Assembly: GCA_019058515.1 (NCBI GenBank)
Contig: JAHPYY010000044.1
Span: 1 to 32,394, forward strand
Direction: 5' to 3'
DNA length: 32,394 nt
Source: Promethearchaeota archaeon
GTDB taxonomy: Archaea; Asgardarchaeota; Lokiarchaeia; Sigynarchaeales; SOKP01
Position 1 is the first letter of the stretch; each line of letters starts with the position of its first letter. The translations under genes and the position numbers were made by a program. Shown here piece by piece: positions 24,893-32,394 of this stretch. The notes under the pieces were generated by a model. That model was not told the origin of the DNA. It was given only the letters and a program-made list of their open reading frames with translations, and ran no database searches.

Positions 24893-25117
24893 ATGGTAAA
24901 TTTAACATTATCAATTCCGAACGAACTAAAAGAAAAGATGGAACAATTCCCCGAAATCAATTGGTTGGAAGTCGCAAGAGATTCTATTAAGAAAAAGATC
25001 TTACAATTAAGCTTTCTAAAAGGTTTCCGGATGGGTAGTGAGATGTCTCCTGATAATGCTCAAAATCTTGGAAGAGAGATAAGTGAACTCTTAGTAAAAA
25101 GATATAAGAGCGAATAA
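24893..25117 (+). CDS. VapB-like antitoxin (second module)
   Basis: 74 residues. The N-terminal MVNLTLSIPNELKEKMEQFP is a ribbon-helix-helix start; NWLEVARDSIKKKIL is the next helix. The C-terminal half (SEMSPDNAQNLGREISELLV) is the likely toxin-binding region. The following PIN gene starts 2 bp after the stop, indicating translational coupling. Because that toxin appears truncated, the antitoxin may persist as an orphan. Confidence 0.8.
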   Translation: MVNLTLSIPNELKEKMEQFPEINWLEVARDSIKKKILQLSFLKGFRMGSEMSPDNAQNLGREISELLVKRYKSE

Positions 25118-25119
25118 TA

Positions 25120-25320
25120 ATGAGATTAGTCATTGATGCTAATATACTTTTTGCTGCGTTAATAAAAGAGGGATCGACAGCTAAACTCTTACTTAGCGAT
25201 AAATTACAGCGATTTAAAATTTTTTATCAAATTTTTAACGGTTATACTTTCTTAATTATGGGATGGTTGAGTACTGCGGGGCACGAATCCTTAGAGAAAA
25301 AGTCGAAGAGTTTTGAATAA
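25120..25320 (+). pseudogene. Truncated PIN-domain toxin
   Basis: 66 residues. Only the N-terminal third of a PIN domain remains: MRLVIDANILFAALIKEG with the first catalytic Asp6, then LLLSDKLQRF. After about residue 35 the sequence no longer reads as PIN, and the later acidic residues are missing; family members are ~130-150 residues. An internal deletion or frameshift is likely. The 2-bp spacing to the antitoxin shows it was a VapBC pair. Confidence 0.75.
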
Positions 25321-25322
25321 CA

Positions 25323-25469
25323 TTAAAATAAATCCTTATATTTATCCTTAATCTTTTTAAGTAATTCTTTTTTTTCTTTTTCATCCATATTATAGAGTTT
25401 TTCTCTTATTTCATGAATCTCCTTAAGTGATTTTTCTTCTTTTACTACACTATTTCCTCGGGAGTACAA
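25323..25469 (-). CDS. Possible small charged protein downstream of the PIN gene
   Basis: A minus-strand frame from TTG 25469 to TAA 25325-25323 encodes 48 residues that overlap the end of the PIN gene. It is rich in Lys/Glu helices (KEEKSLKEIHEIREKL; EKKELLKKIKDKYKDL). The sequence is coding-like and resembles the charged antitoxin-like partners seen beside PIN genes. The non-ATG start and overlap leave the start uncertain; translation could also depend on a decayed upstream region. Confidence 0.35.
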   Translation of the reverse strand: MYSRGNSVVKEEKSLKEIHEIREKLYNMDEKEKKELLKKIKDKYKDLF

Positions 25470-25894
25470 ATAATCACATCCTTTTCTTTTAATTTTTCAT
25501 TAATTTCTTTAACTTTAAATTTAGTTTTTAATTTGACAATATGAGTTAAATTCCAGCTCACAATTGCATCCATTTTATATATAGTCGCGATTGCTATGTG
25601 AAGCGCATCATTGTAATATTTTTCGGGTACAATTCCTTCACTTACATATATATCTGCCAATTTTTCTGCTTCTTCATTACTTTCTAATGCTTTCATTTCA
25701 TATTTAGTAATAATTTCCATTAAATTTTTCTTTTTTTGTTCAGGAGCTTGTTCGATTTCTAATAAGACAATATCTGAAATAAATATCTCATAATCGGCAA
25801 TAATATTGAAAAATTCTTTAGTGATCTTCATTTTCTCTGGAGCGTCTTCAGCAAATACAAAATTGATAACAGAGGTCTCTAAATATAATTTCAT
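25445..25894 (-). CDS. PIN-domain protein (third module)
   Basis: 149 residues from ATG 25894. I prefer this start because PIN homology begins exactly there (MKLYLETSVINFVFAEDAPE); the frame is open further upstream to GTG 25978, adding 28 residues without a recognisable domain. The acidic positions are Glu6 (YLETS, accepted in this subgroup), Glu in SDIVLLEIE, Asp in YYNDALHIAIA and Asp in DAIVSWN. No RHH antitoxin precedes it. A small Lys/Glu-rich frame follows and overlaps, which could be its partner. Probable metal-dependent RNase toxin. Confidence 0.75.
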   Translation of the reverse strand: MKLYLETSVINFVFAEDAPEKMKITKEFFNIIADYEIFISDIVLLEIEQAPEQKKKNLMEIITKYEMKALESNEEAEKLADIYVSEGIVPEKYYNDALHIAIATIYKMDAIVSWNLTHIVKLKTKFKVKEINEKLKEKDVIICTPEEIV

Positions 25895-26154
25895 AATGGG
25901 CAATTTCTTTTTCTCTAATAAATTCTGTATATCCAGTCTTTTATTTTCTTCTATTATAAAATCCTCCCTATTTTTCACTAAATTTTCATGAAAAAGCGAC
26001 TGTGTATTTACCTATTGAGAAGATTAACAAAACAAAAAGGAGGATAAGAGAGTCGTCGTTTTAAAGAAAGGGGCTGGTGCGAGCGCAAAGGGTTCAAGAA
26101 AGGTTATCAAAAACGACAAAAACCAATAGAGGTTATAGGATTCGTACTTAAAGA

Positions 26155-26345
26155 TAATTCTCTGAACTATAAAAAGAAGAATATCAACTACATCAGCGAG
26201 AATTATCGCTTCTTGGGGGTTCGGGCGCTCAGTACGTCTCTTTATCTGCTTTAGACTTGGAATACCAATCTAACCATTCCTTCTTGCGTTGCTTCTTCTG
26301 CTGCAACTCGTCCATGTCGTCGTAGTTCTGGGTCTTGATCTTTTT
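26155..26345 (-). repeat. Repeat copy 3 (parent copy): 3' end and downstream region of the zinc-ribbon gene
   Basis: This holds codons ~39-76 of the intact gene plus ~75 bp beyond its stop. The non-coding part contains a small hairpin (AGCGA/TCGCT around 26197-26212 on either strand) also kept in copy 1. Copies 1 and 2 lie at 23569-23748 and 24716-24826. Confidence 0.8.
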
Positions 26346-26459
26346 CCAGTAATTCTCCAATTCGTATCTAGTGAGACTTAAACCGCACGATCCACACACC
26401 AAACGCTTCACTCCGCTTTCAAACTCCATCTTCCCGGCACATTCTGGACAACGGGCCAT
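26229..26459 (-). CDS. Small zinc-ribbon protein
   Basis: 76 residues. Cys4/Cys7 (CPEC) and Cys22/Cys25 (CGSC) form a zinc ribbon of the TFIIB/RNA-polymerase-subunit type. A helical, basic tail follows (LQQKKQRKKEWLDWYSKSKA), suited to nucleic-acid or protein contact. Its 3' half is the source of the three-copy repeat in this region. The specific role is unknown; short ribbon proteins like this are common in archaeal transcription and translation. Confidence 0.8.
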   Translation of the reverse strand: MARCPECAGKMEFESGVKRLVCGSCGLSLTRYELENYWKKIKTQNYDDMDELQQKKQRKKEWLDWYSKSKADKETY

Positions 26460-26616
26460 TTGTCGTTTCCTAGCTATTTCCTCTGTGTTTGAGTGATAGA
26501 ATTGTTCCAGACTAATTAATTTTTTGATTAATTTAATACATTTACGGATATGTTTTTTTTATTTAAAAAAATCGACAAGGATTGACGTAATTTTCTGATT
26601 TAGCGTAAGAACTGCG

Positions 26617-27351
26617 TTATATTCTTTCAGTGATCTTTCTTTCGTATGGAACTTCTCTAATTTCAATCTCGTCGTCGAGTTCCGGACTAATGTAGTTAGG
26701 TTTGTATCGGGCTTTTTTGGTAATATTTCCATTTCTTATTAAATTAATTACCCATATCACTGCTTTCCACGATAATTTAGCTATAAGGTAAATAAGCATC
26801 ATGGTCAAGAAGAAAATTAAATCATGGAGATGAAATAATTCATAGTTCCAAAAAATGTAAGCAGTCAGAGCAAAAGATAAACAAATATTACTTAGAACAC
26901 CCAAATTTTTTGAAAGATCCTCCTCAAATTTGCGATATATAATACGCAAATCTGTATGTGAAGGAGCAGCTCCCACAATCAGAGATACCATGAAAAACAG
27001 GAGGAGTACTCCCTGTAAAAAACTGGTTGTTGGCGTAAGAAATAGCGCGAGTGCCCAATCCAGCAGCCATAGGCTCACAACTAAAGGGGCTAAGCACACG
27101 ATTAGCGCTTGAGCAAACGCGTAATCCTTACCGGGCACTACATAGCCATGGTAATGTCGTATCTTTAGTCCCACAGGTTTTACCCCCACCAGAAGTAGCC
27201 CTAACAAATGTGAAAGCTCGTGTACCGCTACGCCAACAAATCCTATGGTAATGCGCACGAACTGAAATCTCGGGCTATTTACTCGGTAAAAGATACGCTT
27301 GTAAATCCAACTAATCGCGAAAAAGATGAGATATACCATAATTGGTATCAT
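26617..27351 (-). CDS. M50-like (site-2-protease-type) membrane metalloprotease
   Basis: 244 residues with about five hydrophobic segments. HELSH (His44, Glu45, His48) inside a membrane helix is the HExxH zinc site, and SHTDLR (Asp134) after a later hydrophobic segment is placed like the third zinc ligand of intramembrane M50 proteases. The C-terminal ~45 residues are soluble and end in a charged tail. Members cleave substrates within or near the membrane, often in signalling. It lacks a PDZ domain. The substrate is unknown; the adjacent zinc-ribbon gene is on the same strand 157 bp downstream. Confidence 0.8.
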   Translation of the reverse strand: MIPIMVYLIFFAISWIYKRIFYRVNSPRFQFVRITIGFVGVAVHELSHLLGLLLVGVKPVGLKIRHYHGYVVPGKDYAFAQALIVCLAPLVVSLWLLDWALALFLTPTTSFLQGVLLLFFMVSLIVGAAPSHTDLRIIYRKFEEDLSKNLGVLSNICLSFALTAYIFWNYELFHLHDLIFFLTMMLIYLIAKLSWKAVIWVINLIRNGNITKKARYKPNYISPELDDEIEIREVPYERKITERI

Positions 27352-27451
27352 GATTACTTAATTTGGTCAGAGTTTAAAAATAAAAAATAGCTGATACCTT
27401 AAGATCAATCGTGATAAATGCTAAATACCCACTAAAAGATCTTGGTTAAAT

Positions 27452-27907
27452 TCAACCGTTAGCGATCCATTCGAGGTGTTCTTTCATGTTAATATCAAAG
27501 TTCAGGAAACACTTGTCGCACATCCAAAAGTTTCCTCGTCGAGAGTTTCTGTAGTTTTTAGGTACCCACACCATATCCATGTACGCGGGGCGTTCTTTAG
27601 GATCTAGCCCATTTTTTAGAGCAATTTCGTACGAAATACAATCAGCGCTTTTGTAACACTCACAAATAGAGCGCCTTAAGCTATGCATTAATCCATTTAT
27701 TATTTTGCTAATATATTGTCGTCGTTTATCCTGAGTTGAGGTTAACCAGCCCCTATATCGAAGTAAATCTATATATAGACTATGAATTTCTTGTAATTTC
27801 CCTATTTCCTGATTGATAGCAGTTTTCCATAGATTTCTAAGGTTAGTACGAATAGCTCGCAATTTAGGATTAGATATGCATATTTCTCGAGGTTTTTTCG
27901 ACTTCAT
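27452..27907 (-). CDS. Zinc-motif protein downstream of the reverse transcriptase
   Basis: 151 residues, starting 41 bp after the RT stop on the same strand, so very likely co-transcribed. The N-terminal ~80 residues are basic and helical (LRNLWKTAINQEIGKLQEIH; DKRRQYISKIINGLMHSLRR). Cys82, Cys84 and Cys90 (CECYKSADC) and a later Cys130-x-x-Cys133 with His144 suggest one or two zinc sites. I do not recognise the family. RNA binding or a partner role to the RT is plausible from context and charge. Confidence 0.65.
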   Translation of the reverse strand: MKSKKPREICISNPKLRAIRTNLRNLWKTAINQEIGKLQEIHSLYIDLLRYRGWLTSTQDKRRQYISKIINGLMHSLRRSICECYKSADCISYEIALKNGLDPKERPAYMDMVWVPKNYRNSRRGNFWMCDKCFLNFDINMKEHLEWIANG

Positions 27908-27948
27908 TTTCTTAATAATATATATAGTTTTATTTATTTAAATAAAAA

Positions 27949-30900
27949 TTAAATTTCTGGATAGATGTTGTTGCGCAGATAGTGTAAGTGATACCAAGTC
28001 CAAAAGAGTTGGTTCTTACCCATATCCTTACCTAACAAGTAAAGTCCAAAGCTTTCTATTACAGGTATGTAAAATTCCCTATAAAATGCTTTGTAATAAT
28101 CTTGATAGAATTTGCGCTTTCCAGAAGATTTAACAAATAAGAATCTATCTATAAGTTCTTTTTTCGTTTTATCATCGAAATCTTTCCATTTATTATTTTC
28201 AAATTCTTTAATAAGCATTTTCCGAGACACTGATTTATTGTATTTCTGATGCATTTTGTACAAATGGGTAATTCGTTGGCGTGCTAATTGGTTCTTGATA
28301 GGATCGTTATGGGCAATGTCATGAGATGTAGGGTTATTATAATCTCTGTATTTGTTGAATTCTAGAGGAACGAATTTAATTTTCCAATTTCTTGATGTTT
28401 CAATTTGAAATAGAAGGTACCAATATCTATCTTTATCTAAGTGATGTCTACAAATCCAAGATATATCGTCGAAATCTTCAAAAAAGTCCAGAGTTATTGG
28501 ATCTAAACCGAGACATATGTCAAATAGTTCCTTTAATTGTAAGATCTTTAGTTCTGATTTCATAAAAAACGGATGTCTGCCTTTGACTGTCTTTGACCTA
28601 ATATAGAAGTTAAGTGTTGCTTCGTACGCGTCAAAAAATTCCTTTCTATCTTTTTTGTCTACATATTCTCTGTTTTTCCATAGTTCTTTACAAAGATTCG
28701 TTAACTGAAATATTTTAAATGTATATCCATATTGAAGTTTCCTTCTAATAGACTTTTCTGAGCCTACGGCGTGTTCTAAGTCGTGGAACGTGTAAATTTC
28801 AAAATTTATCTTGTCGTTATTAGGATAGGTCTTTCTAAGCTTATTCCTATGTGTTTTTGTCAAAACAACGAGGGCTTTTACTACGATGTCAAAGTAAATT
28901 TTCTGTCGATTTTCAACTTTTTTCTTGCTTCTTTCAACTTTACGATTGTGATCCCAGGGCAAACCTTCGTTAGTTTTATAACCGAAGTATTGGTGCTTCT
29001 TCATCAACTTAAACACTGTATCTTTGATTTCCTGTCTCATTCTTTCAAAAGTGTTTTCGCTATCAATTTCAAGAATTTCTCTCTCAAGGCATAATACCCT
29101 AGTTAGATATCCGAAGATCGATGTATACTCTCTTGTATTTGATTTAAATTTCCCTGTATTCCAACTGAAATGTCCGTGAAAGCTTTTATATAGAAGTTCT
29201 CCGAGCCATGTTTCTGATATGAAATTAATTCCATTCTTATGTTTGTTAATGATATTAACAACTTTAGTGCTAAGTCTGTTTCTTAGTGCATTTGATTGAG
29301 ATATCATTGCAATAAGGCTATCCTTAAGCATCGAAGGGAATTTGTCCGATTGAAATGCCGCGTATAACTTTAAGGCACTATTGGGAGTTATTTCGAAGTT
29401 GGAAGGCGACTTCTCTAACTTTTTGAGCCATTTACTTGGTGTAGTCTCTGCTAGACCTAGCAATATCGATAAATTTCTGTCTGTTGGTAATTGAGTTTGA
29501 TGTGCTTGTTTCTCCGATAGAGAATATCGCATGTTGTCATAGTAAGTTTTTGCTATTGTTCCGTATTCGTCGTAGATCTTTAATCTTAAAGGATTTCCTT
29601 GTTTGAGATTGTGTTGAGAGATCCAATTTTCATTCTCTTTGATTGTTATAAGAATTTGTCTTAGTGATTCTGCATCTCTGCTAGTATGTTTAATATCTTT
29701 TAGCAATTGAATTGACAGTCTTTTGGATTTCTCGCATGTACGGCATTTTGGTGAAAAGCCTTGAATTCCTTTTTTCTTTCCTCGTTCTCCAGTTAATTTA
29801 CGAAAGTTGTTGATTGGCAAGATTCGATTACAACGAGTGCATTGCTTTTTTGGTATTGACCATTTTGGTTTTTGTTTTTTTGATATTGATTTCTCACCTC
29901 GTAAGATTTGTTTTATTTTGGCAAAATGGTGAGACCAACCACAATCATTAAATTGGAGTGAAGTTGGTGTCACCATTTTGCTCGAACGGTATTTTGCTAA
30001 CCGTTCGTAAAACAAATCGTAGATTAGAAAATCAACTAAACCAAACACTTCGTCGCACTGACAGTTTCGGTAGTACTTTGCCCATCTACGAATTATGGAA
30101 TTAGCTTTTTCGATTGTGTTCTCTGGAAAATCAATTGAACAATCGTCAAAAACGCTCTTCAAGCGATCTAAAAGAGTTTGAATGGCTTTATCTGTAGGGA
30201 CGCAAGTGTAAGATGTCTGATGATTTCTCTTAATTCTCTTAATCTCGTATCCGAGATATTCAAAATCTTGATCTGAGGTTAAAATCCGAGTTTTGTCCTT
30301 GTTGAGCGTTAATCCTCGCTCTTTTAAGAAGAATTTGATCTTTGGAATAACGAAATCTAATAATTCTTCTCTTATCGGAGTGATGACCACGATATCATCC
30401 ACATATCTAATCAGTTTGACACTGTTAGAGTTATGACATTTCTGAGATAATTTATCATTTACTAGAGTCAGGTTAGGATCGTTTACTAGTTCTTCCAATC
30501 CGTTCAGAGCAATGTTCCCTAGTAACGATCCAATTACTGTCCCTTGCGGGATTCCTTGCGTGTTTGTAACAACATTTCCACGATAATTAGCCTTTGATTT
30601 TAGCCACTTCTCTATTATCGGTGTAAAACCTGAAATTTGCTCAAGTAAAGCGTCGTGATTTACATTTTTATAGAAATTCTTAACATCTGTCGAAAAGATC
30701 CAATATTTAGCATTATCCTTGTTCTCGTTGCTATTGTTAAGTGCGTCTAGTACTGATTTTACAGCGTCTTGAGGTTTTCGATTATATCTGTATCCGAACG
30801 AATGTTCATCGAATTTCGCTTCCCATTCGGCTTCCAGAGCAAACTTAATCAAATTCTGTAGGATTTTGTCCTTTATTGTATTAATGTCGATAGGTCGTTC

Positions 30901-31263
30901 TTTGTCTTCTGATGTGTTAAGGTAGACGCGCCTAGATGGAGATGGCCGGTATGATTTGAGATCTGTTGTTTCTAAGAACTTGAGGTATTTCTGCGTAAGT
31001 TTACTGATCCGATTCTTATTTCGTGCTGACTTATCGTTATAAAAAAAAGCAGAACCTTGCGACTTGTATATCGCTAACAGTTTTGCTGATCGAGAGTTGA
31101 TAAGCAAATTTTGTACCGATCTAACTTTTTTCCAGTTTTTATCAACGCTCGCTTGGAAAATCCGATTCTGTAAATTTCTAACTTGGCGTTTGATCTTTCC
31201 CCAATTAAGGGTATAAGACTCACAATCAAGCCCATTGGTCTGTTCAATGTCCAGCACCGCCAT
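27949..31263 (-). CDS. Group-II-intron-like reverse transcriptase with zinc ribbon and long C-terminal extension
   Basis: 1104 residues from ATG 31263 (a TTG two codons upstream is possible). Residues ~20-65 match the N-terminal domain of group II/G2L RTs (IKRQVRNLQNRIFQA; LLINSRSAKLLAIY). The palm is complete: catalytic Asp193 (STDVKNFYKNVNHD), GIPQG (237-241) and YVDD (287-290), followed by LNKDKTRI and LGYEIKR. A thumb/X-like helical domain spans ~355-440. A Cys4 zinc ribbon follows (475/478 and 507/510). The remaining ~590 residues are unlike standard maturases (400-600 residues in total). Near 936-985, WICRHHLDKDR then PLEF and SHDIAHN hint at an HNH-like nuclease. No intron RNA domain V was seen. 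The gene is divergent from a winged-helix gene. Confidence 0.85.
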   Translation of the reverse strand: MAVLDIEQTNGLDCESYTLNWGKIKRQVRNLQNRIFQASVDKNWKKVRSVQNLLINSRSAKLLAIYKSQGSAFFYNDKSARNKNRISKLTQKYLKFLETTDLKSYRPSPSRRVYLNTSEDKERPIDINTIKDKILQNLIKFALEAEWEAKFDEHSFGYRYNRKPQDAVKSVLDALNNSNENKDNAKYWIFSTDVKNFYKNVNHDALLEQISGFTPIIEKWLKSKANYRGNVVTNTQGIPQGTVIGSLLGNIALNGLEELVNDPNLTLVNDKLSQKCHNSNSVKLIRYVDDIVVITPIREELLDFVIPKIKFFLKERGLTLNKDKTRILTSDQDFEYLGYEIKRIKRNHQTSYTCVPTDKAIQTLLDRLKSVFDDCSIDFPENTIEKANSIIRRWAKYYRNCQCDEVFGLVDFLIYDLFYERLAKYRSSKMVTPTSLQFNDCGWSHHFAKIKQILRGEKSISKKQKPKWSIPKKQCTRCNRILPINNFRKLTGERGKKKGIQGFSPKCRTCEKSKRLSIQLLKDIKHTSRDAESLRQILITIKENENWISQHNLKQGNPLRLKIYDEYGTIAKTYYDNMRYSLSEKQAHQTQLPTDRNLSILLGLAETTPSKWLKKLEKSPSNFEITPNSALKLYAAFQSDKFPSMLKDSLIAMISQSNALRNRLSTKVVNIINKHKNGINFISETWLGELLYKSFHGHFSWNTGKFKSNTREYTSIFGYLTRVLCLEREILEIDSENTFERMRQEIKDTVFKLMKKHQYFGYKTNEGLPWDHNRKVERSKKKVENRQKIYFDIVVKALVVLTKTHRNKLRKTYPNNDKINFEIYTFHDLEHAVGSEKSIRRKLQYGYTFKIFQLTNLCKELWKNREYVDKKDRKEFFDAYEATLNFYIRSKTVKGRHPFFMKSELKILQLKELFDICLGLDPITLDFFEDFDDISWICRHHLDKDRYWYLLFQIETSRNWKIKFVPLEFNKYRDYNNPTSHDIAHNDPIKNQLARQRITHLYKMHQKYNKSVSRKMLIKEFENNKWKDFDDKTKKELIDRFLFVKSSGKRKFYQDYYKAFYREFYIPVIESFGLYLLGKDMGKNQLFWTWYHLHYLRNNIYPEI

Positions 31264-31473
31264 TGTCAAACATCCCCAACTAATTTACTATTTGGAATAG
31301 GATTTCCAATTGTTTTTGTTAGATGGTATGATCTAATAGTGATCTTCTTGCTAATTAAACTCCAATGAAGTTTTGGCTATAGAATTAGTTCTAAATATTA
31401 AACTTAGATAGTTCAAGATCCTTAGATAAGCAACTACCATTGACTTTTAAAACCTAAATATAGAACTAGTTTA

Positions 31474-31800
31474 ATGACTTTAGAAAAACGATTGAAACGG
31501 TTTTATCCTAAATTGCCAATAATGATTTTATTTTACCTTAGACGAATTTATAACAAGAAGAAATTTGTTTACCCTAACGATTTAATAAATGCACTGCAAA
31601 AACCTAAAAGCAGTATTTCGCAAGCATTAGCAATTTTGCACGAATACGATTTAATTAAGAAAAAGTACAATATATTCTCAAATAATATGGAGCCTTACCT
31701 CAAAATCTCAATTACAAAGAAGGGATTATCACATGTAGATGATATCCTAATCGAGATTTTAAACGAAAGAGAAATCCTAAGGATAAACCACTATAAGTAA
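31474..31800 (+). CDS. Winged-helix transcriptional regulator
   Basis: 108 residues. A winged helix spans about residues 15-95: PIMILFYLRRIYNKKKFVYP, then KSSISQALAILHEYDLIKK (recognition helix), then a wing and YLKISITKKGLSHVDDIL. This is MarR/ArsR-like in shape. It is divergent from the reverse-transcriptase gene with a ~205-bp shared promoter region and may repress it. Its stop codon directly abuts the stop of the opposing HerA-like gene. Confidence 0.75.
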   Translation: MTLEKRLKRFYPKLPIMILFYLRRIYNKKKFVYPNDLINALQKPKSSISQALAILHEYDLIKKKYNIFSNNMEPYLKISITKKGLSHVDDILIEILNEREILRINHYK

Positions 31801-32394
31801 TTAGATTCTATTCTTTTTCTTTTTCTGTGTATTTTCTGCCATTTTTATCACTTGCTTAAATTTTTTCTCGTCCTCTTTCAATATCGTTTGGCATTTCTCG
31901 CAATAAGTAGAATCACCCCTCATTTCTTCTCCACAGAAAAAACAGAAGGTAATTTCGAAGGGATTTGCGTTATAGTCAGTACCATAATCATCTCCTAATA
32001 TCTCCTTGTTTCGATTCTCGATTTCTTCAACGCTTAACCACTTTCTCTCCATCTGAGGGACTGTTAATACGAATGGTTTCTCAATTGAATGTACCTTAAC
32101 GATACATTTTCCCGTTCCCAATTCTGATAAATAATACTTTTGACCTCCTTTTAGGTTTAACATTTCCTGCATGATATCTCTTTGAACATCTAAGCTAAAG
32201 CATATGCGAACTCCTGCGTTTGCTAATATTTCCTTGCTTACATCGGGGCGCGTAGCAAGCGTAATTAAACATTCTCCCGTCCCTCTTAATAAAAGCGCGA
32301 TATCTTCGATGTAACTAGTAAGCTTTGTGGCTTCAGATAAATGTGAAGGAGCGAAATATTGACCATCTTCTATTATCGTTATGTGTCTTATCCC
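31801..32394 (-). CDS. HerA/VirB4-like ATPase, C-terminal part with zinc ribbon (N-terminus beyond window)
   Basis: The frame is open from the right edge to TAA 31803-31801 (197 codons visible); the ATG at 32172 is internal. From the edge, HITIIEDGQYFAPSHL fits the Walker B region of HerA/DUF87 ATPases, and GTGECLITLATRPDVSKEIL then ANAGVRICFSL is their conserved sensor region. LGTGKCIVKVHSIEKPFVLT is the C-terminal beta region. The tail adds a zinc ribbon (CFFCGEEM and CEKC) and a basic end. Such ATPases translocate DNA or act with nucleases in repair or defence. Walker A lies outside the window. Confidence 0.75.
   Translation of the reverse strand, partial: GIRHITIIEDGQYFAPSHLSEATKLTSYIEDIALLLRGTGECLITLATRPDVSKEILANAGVRICFSLDVQRDIMQEMLNLKGGQKYYLSELGTGKCIVKVHSIEKPFVLTVPQMERKWLSVEEIENRNKEILGDDYGTDYNANPFEITFCFFCGEEMRGDSTYCEKCQTILKEDEKKFKQVIKMAENTQKKKKNRI

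Noticed and set aside
26048..26254. Plus-strand frame of ~68 codons crossing repeat copy 3
   Set aside because: It lacks a good start, overlaps the zinc-ribbon gene's end and is not kept intact in repeat copy 1; the match between copies is explained by the duplicated 3' region.
27408..31473. Group II intron RNA around the reverse transcriptase
   Set aside because: No domain V-like G+C-rich hairpin or typical intron ends could be seen by eye on either side; only a covariance search could exclude it fully.
1..32394. CRISPR arrays, tRNA or rRNA genes
   Set aside because: No regularly spaced short repeats and no T-loop/acceptor pattern were found on either strand; repeats seen are intragenic or fragments of the zinc-ribbon gene.

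Overview
The window looks like archaeal genomic DNA, A+T-rich (roughly one third G+C by eye). The evidence is an Orc1/Cdc6 initiator beside a XerA-type tyrosine recombinase, a TrmB-like regulator, PadR and winged-helix regulators, a HerA-like ATPase, VapBC modules, T-rich tracts after stop codons and several GTG/TTG starts. Leucine-rich-repeat proteins, very large secreted repeat proteins and expanded TrmB-like proteins would fit an Asgard (Promethearchaeota) lineage, but that placement is inference. No rRNA, tRNA or CRISPR array is visible.

Layout. 1-4848 is one uninterrupted minus-strand reading frame running off the left edge: a secreted or surface protein of at least 1616 residues with a signal peptide, a helical toroid-like domain, four ~200-residue beta modules and an acidic linker. 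4.9-7.7 kb holds a small membrane protein, an OsmC-like protein, an alpha/beta hydrolase and a hotdog acyl-CoA thioesterase. 7.7-11 kb holds a TrmB-like helical-repeat protein broken by an in-frame UAG, and a small acidic ORF. 11-12.8 kb is an MFS transporter divergent from a PadR regulator. A membrane-anchored GH10-like glycosidase follows.

15-19 kb is a chromosome-maintenance block: a thioredoxin-reductase-like flavoprotein without a recognisable NADPH motif, a Xer recombinase preceded by an array of inverted repeats, Orc1/Cdc6, an unknown 135-residue protein and a ~440-bp A+T-rich gap. 19-23.2 kb carries a minimal GIY-YIG protein, an unusual leucine-rich-repeat/nitrilase fusion and a fused sulfopyruvate/phosphonopyruvate-decarboxylase-like enzyme.

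23.5-26.5 kb is a toxin-antitoxin island (one apparently intact VapBC pair, one pair with a broken toxin, one extra PIN protein). It is partitioned by three copies of the 3' end of a small zinc-ribbon gene, an arrangement that could come from insertion at that gene's 3' end. 26.6-27.4 kb encodes an M50-like membrane protease. 27.4-31.3 kb encodes a 1104-residue reverse transcriptase with a zinc ribbon and a long C-terminal extension, followed by a zinc-motif partner and divergent from a winged-helix regulator. The right edge cuts a HerA-like ATPase with a C-terminal zinc ribbon.

The best candidates for something new are the reverse transcriptase module, the LRR-nitrilase fusion, the repeat-partitioned toxin-antitoxin island, the UAG-interrupted TrmB-like gene, and a strong avoidance of ACGT that is visible in codon choice.
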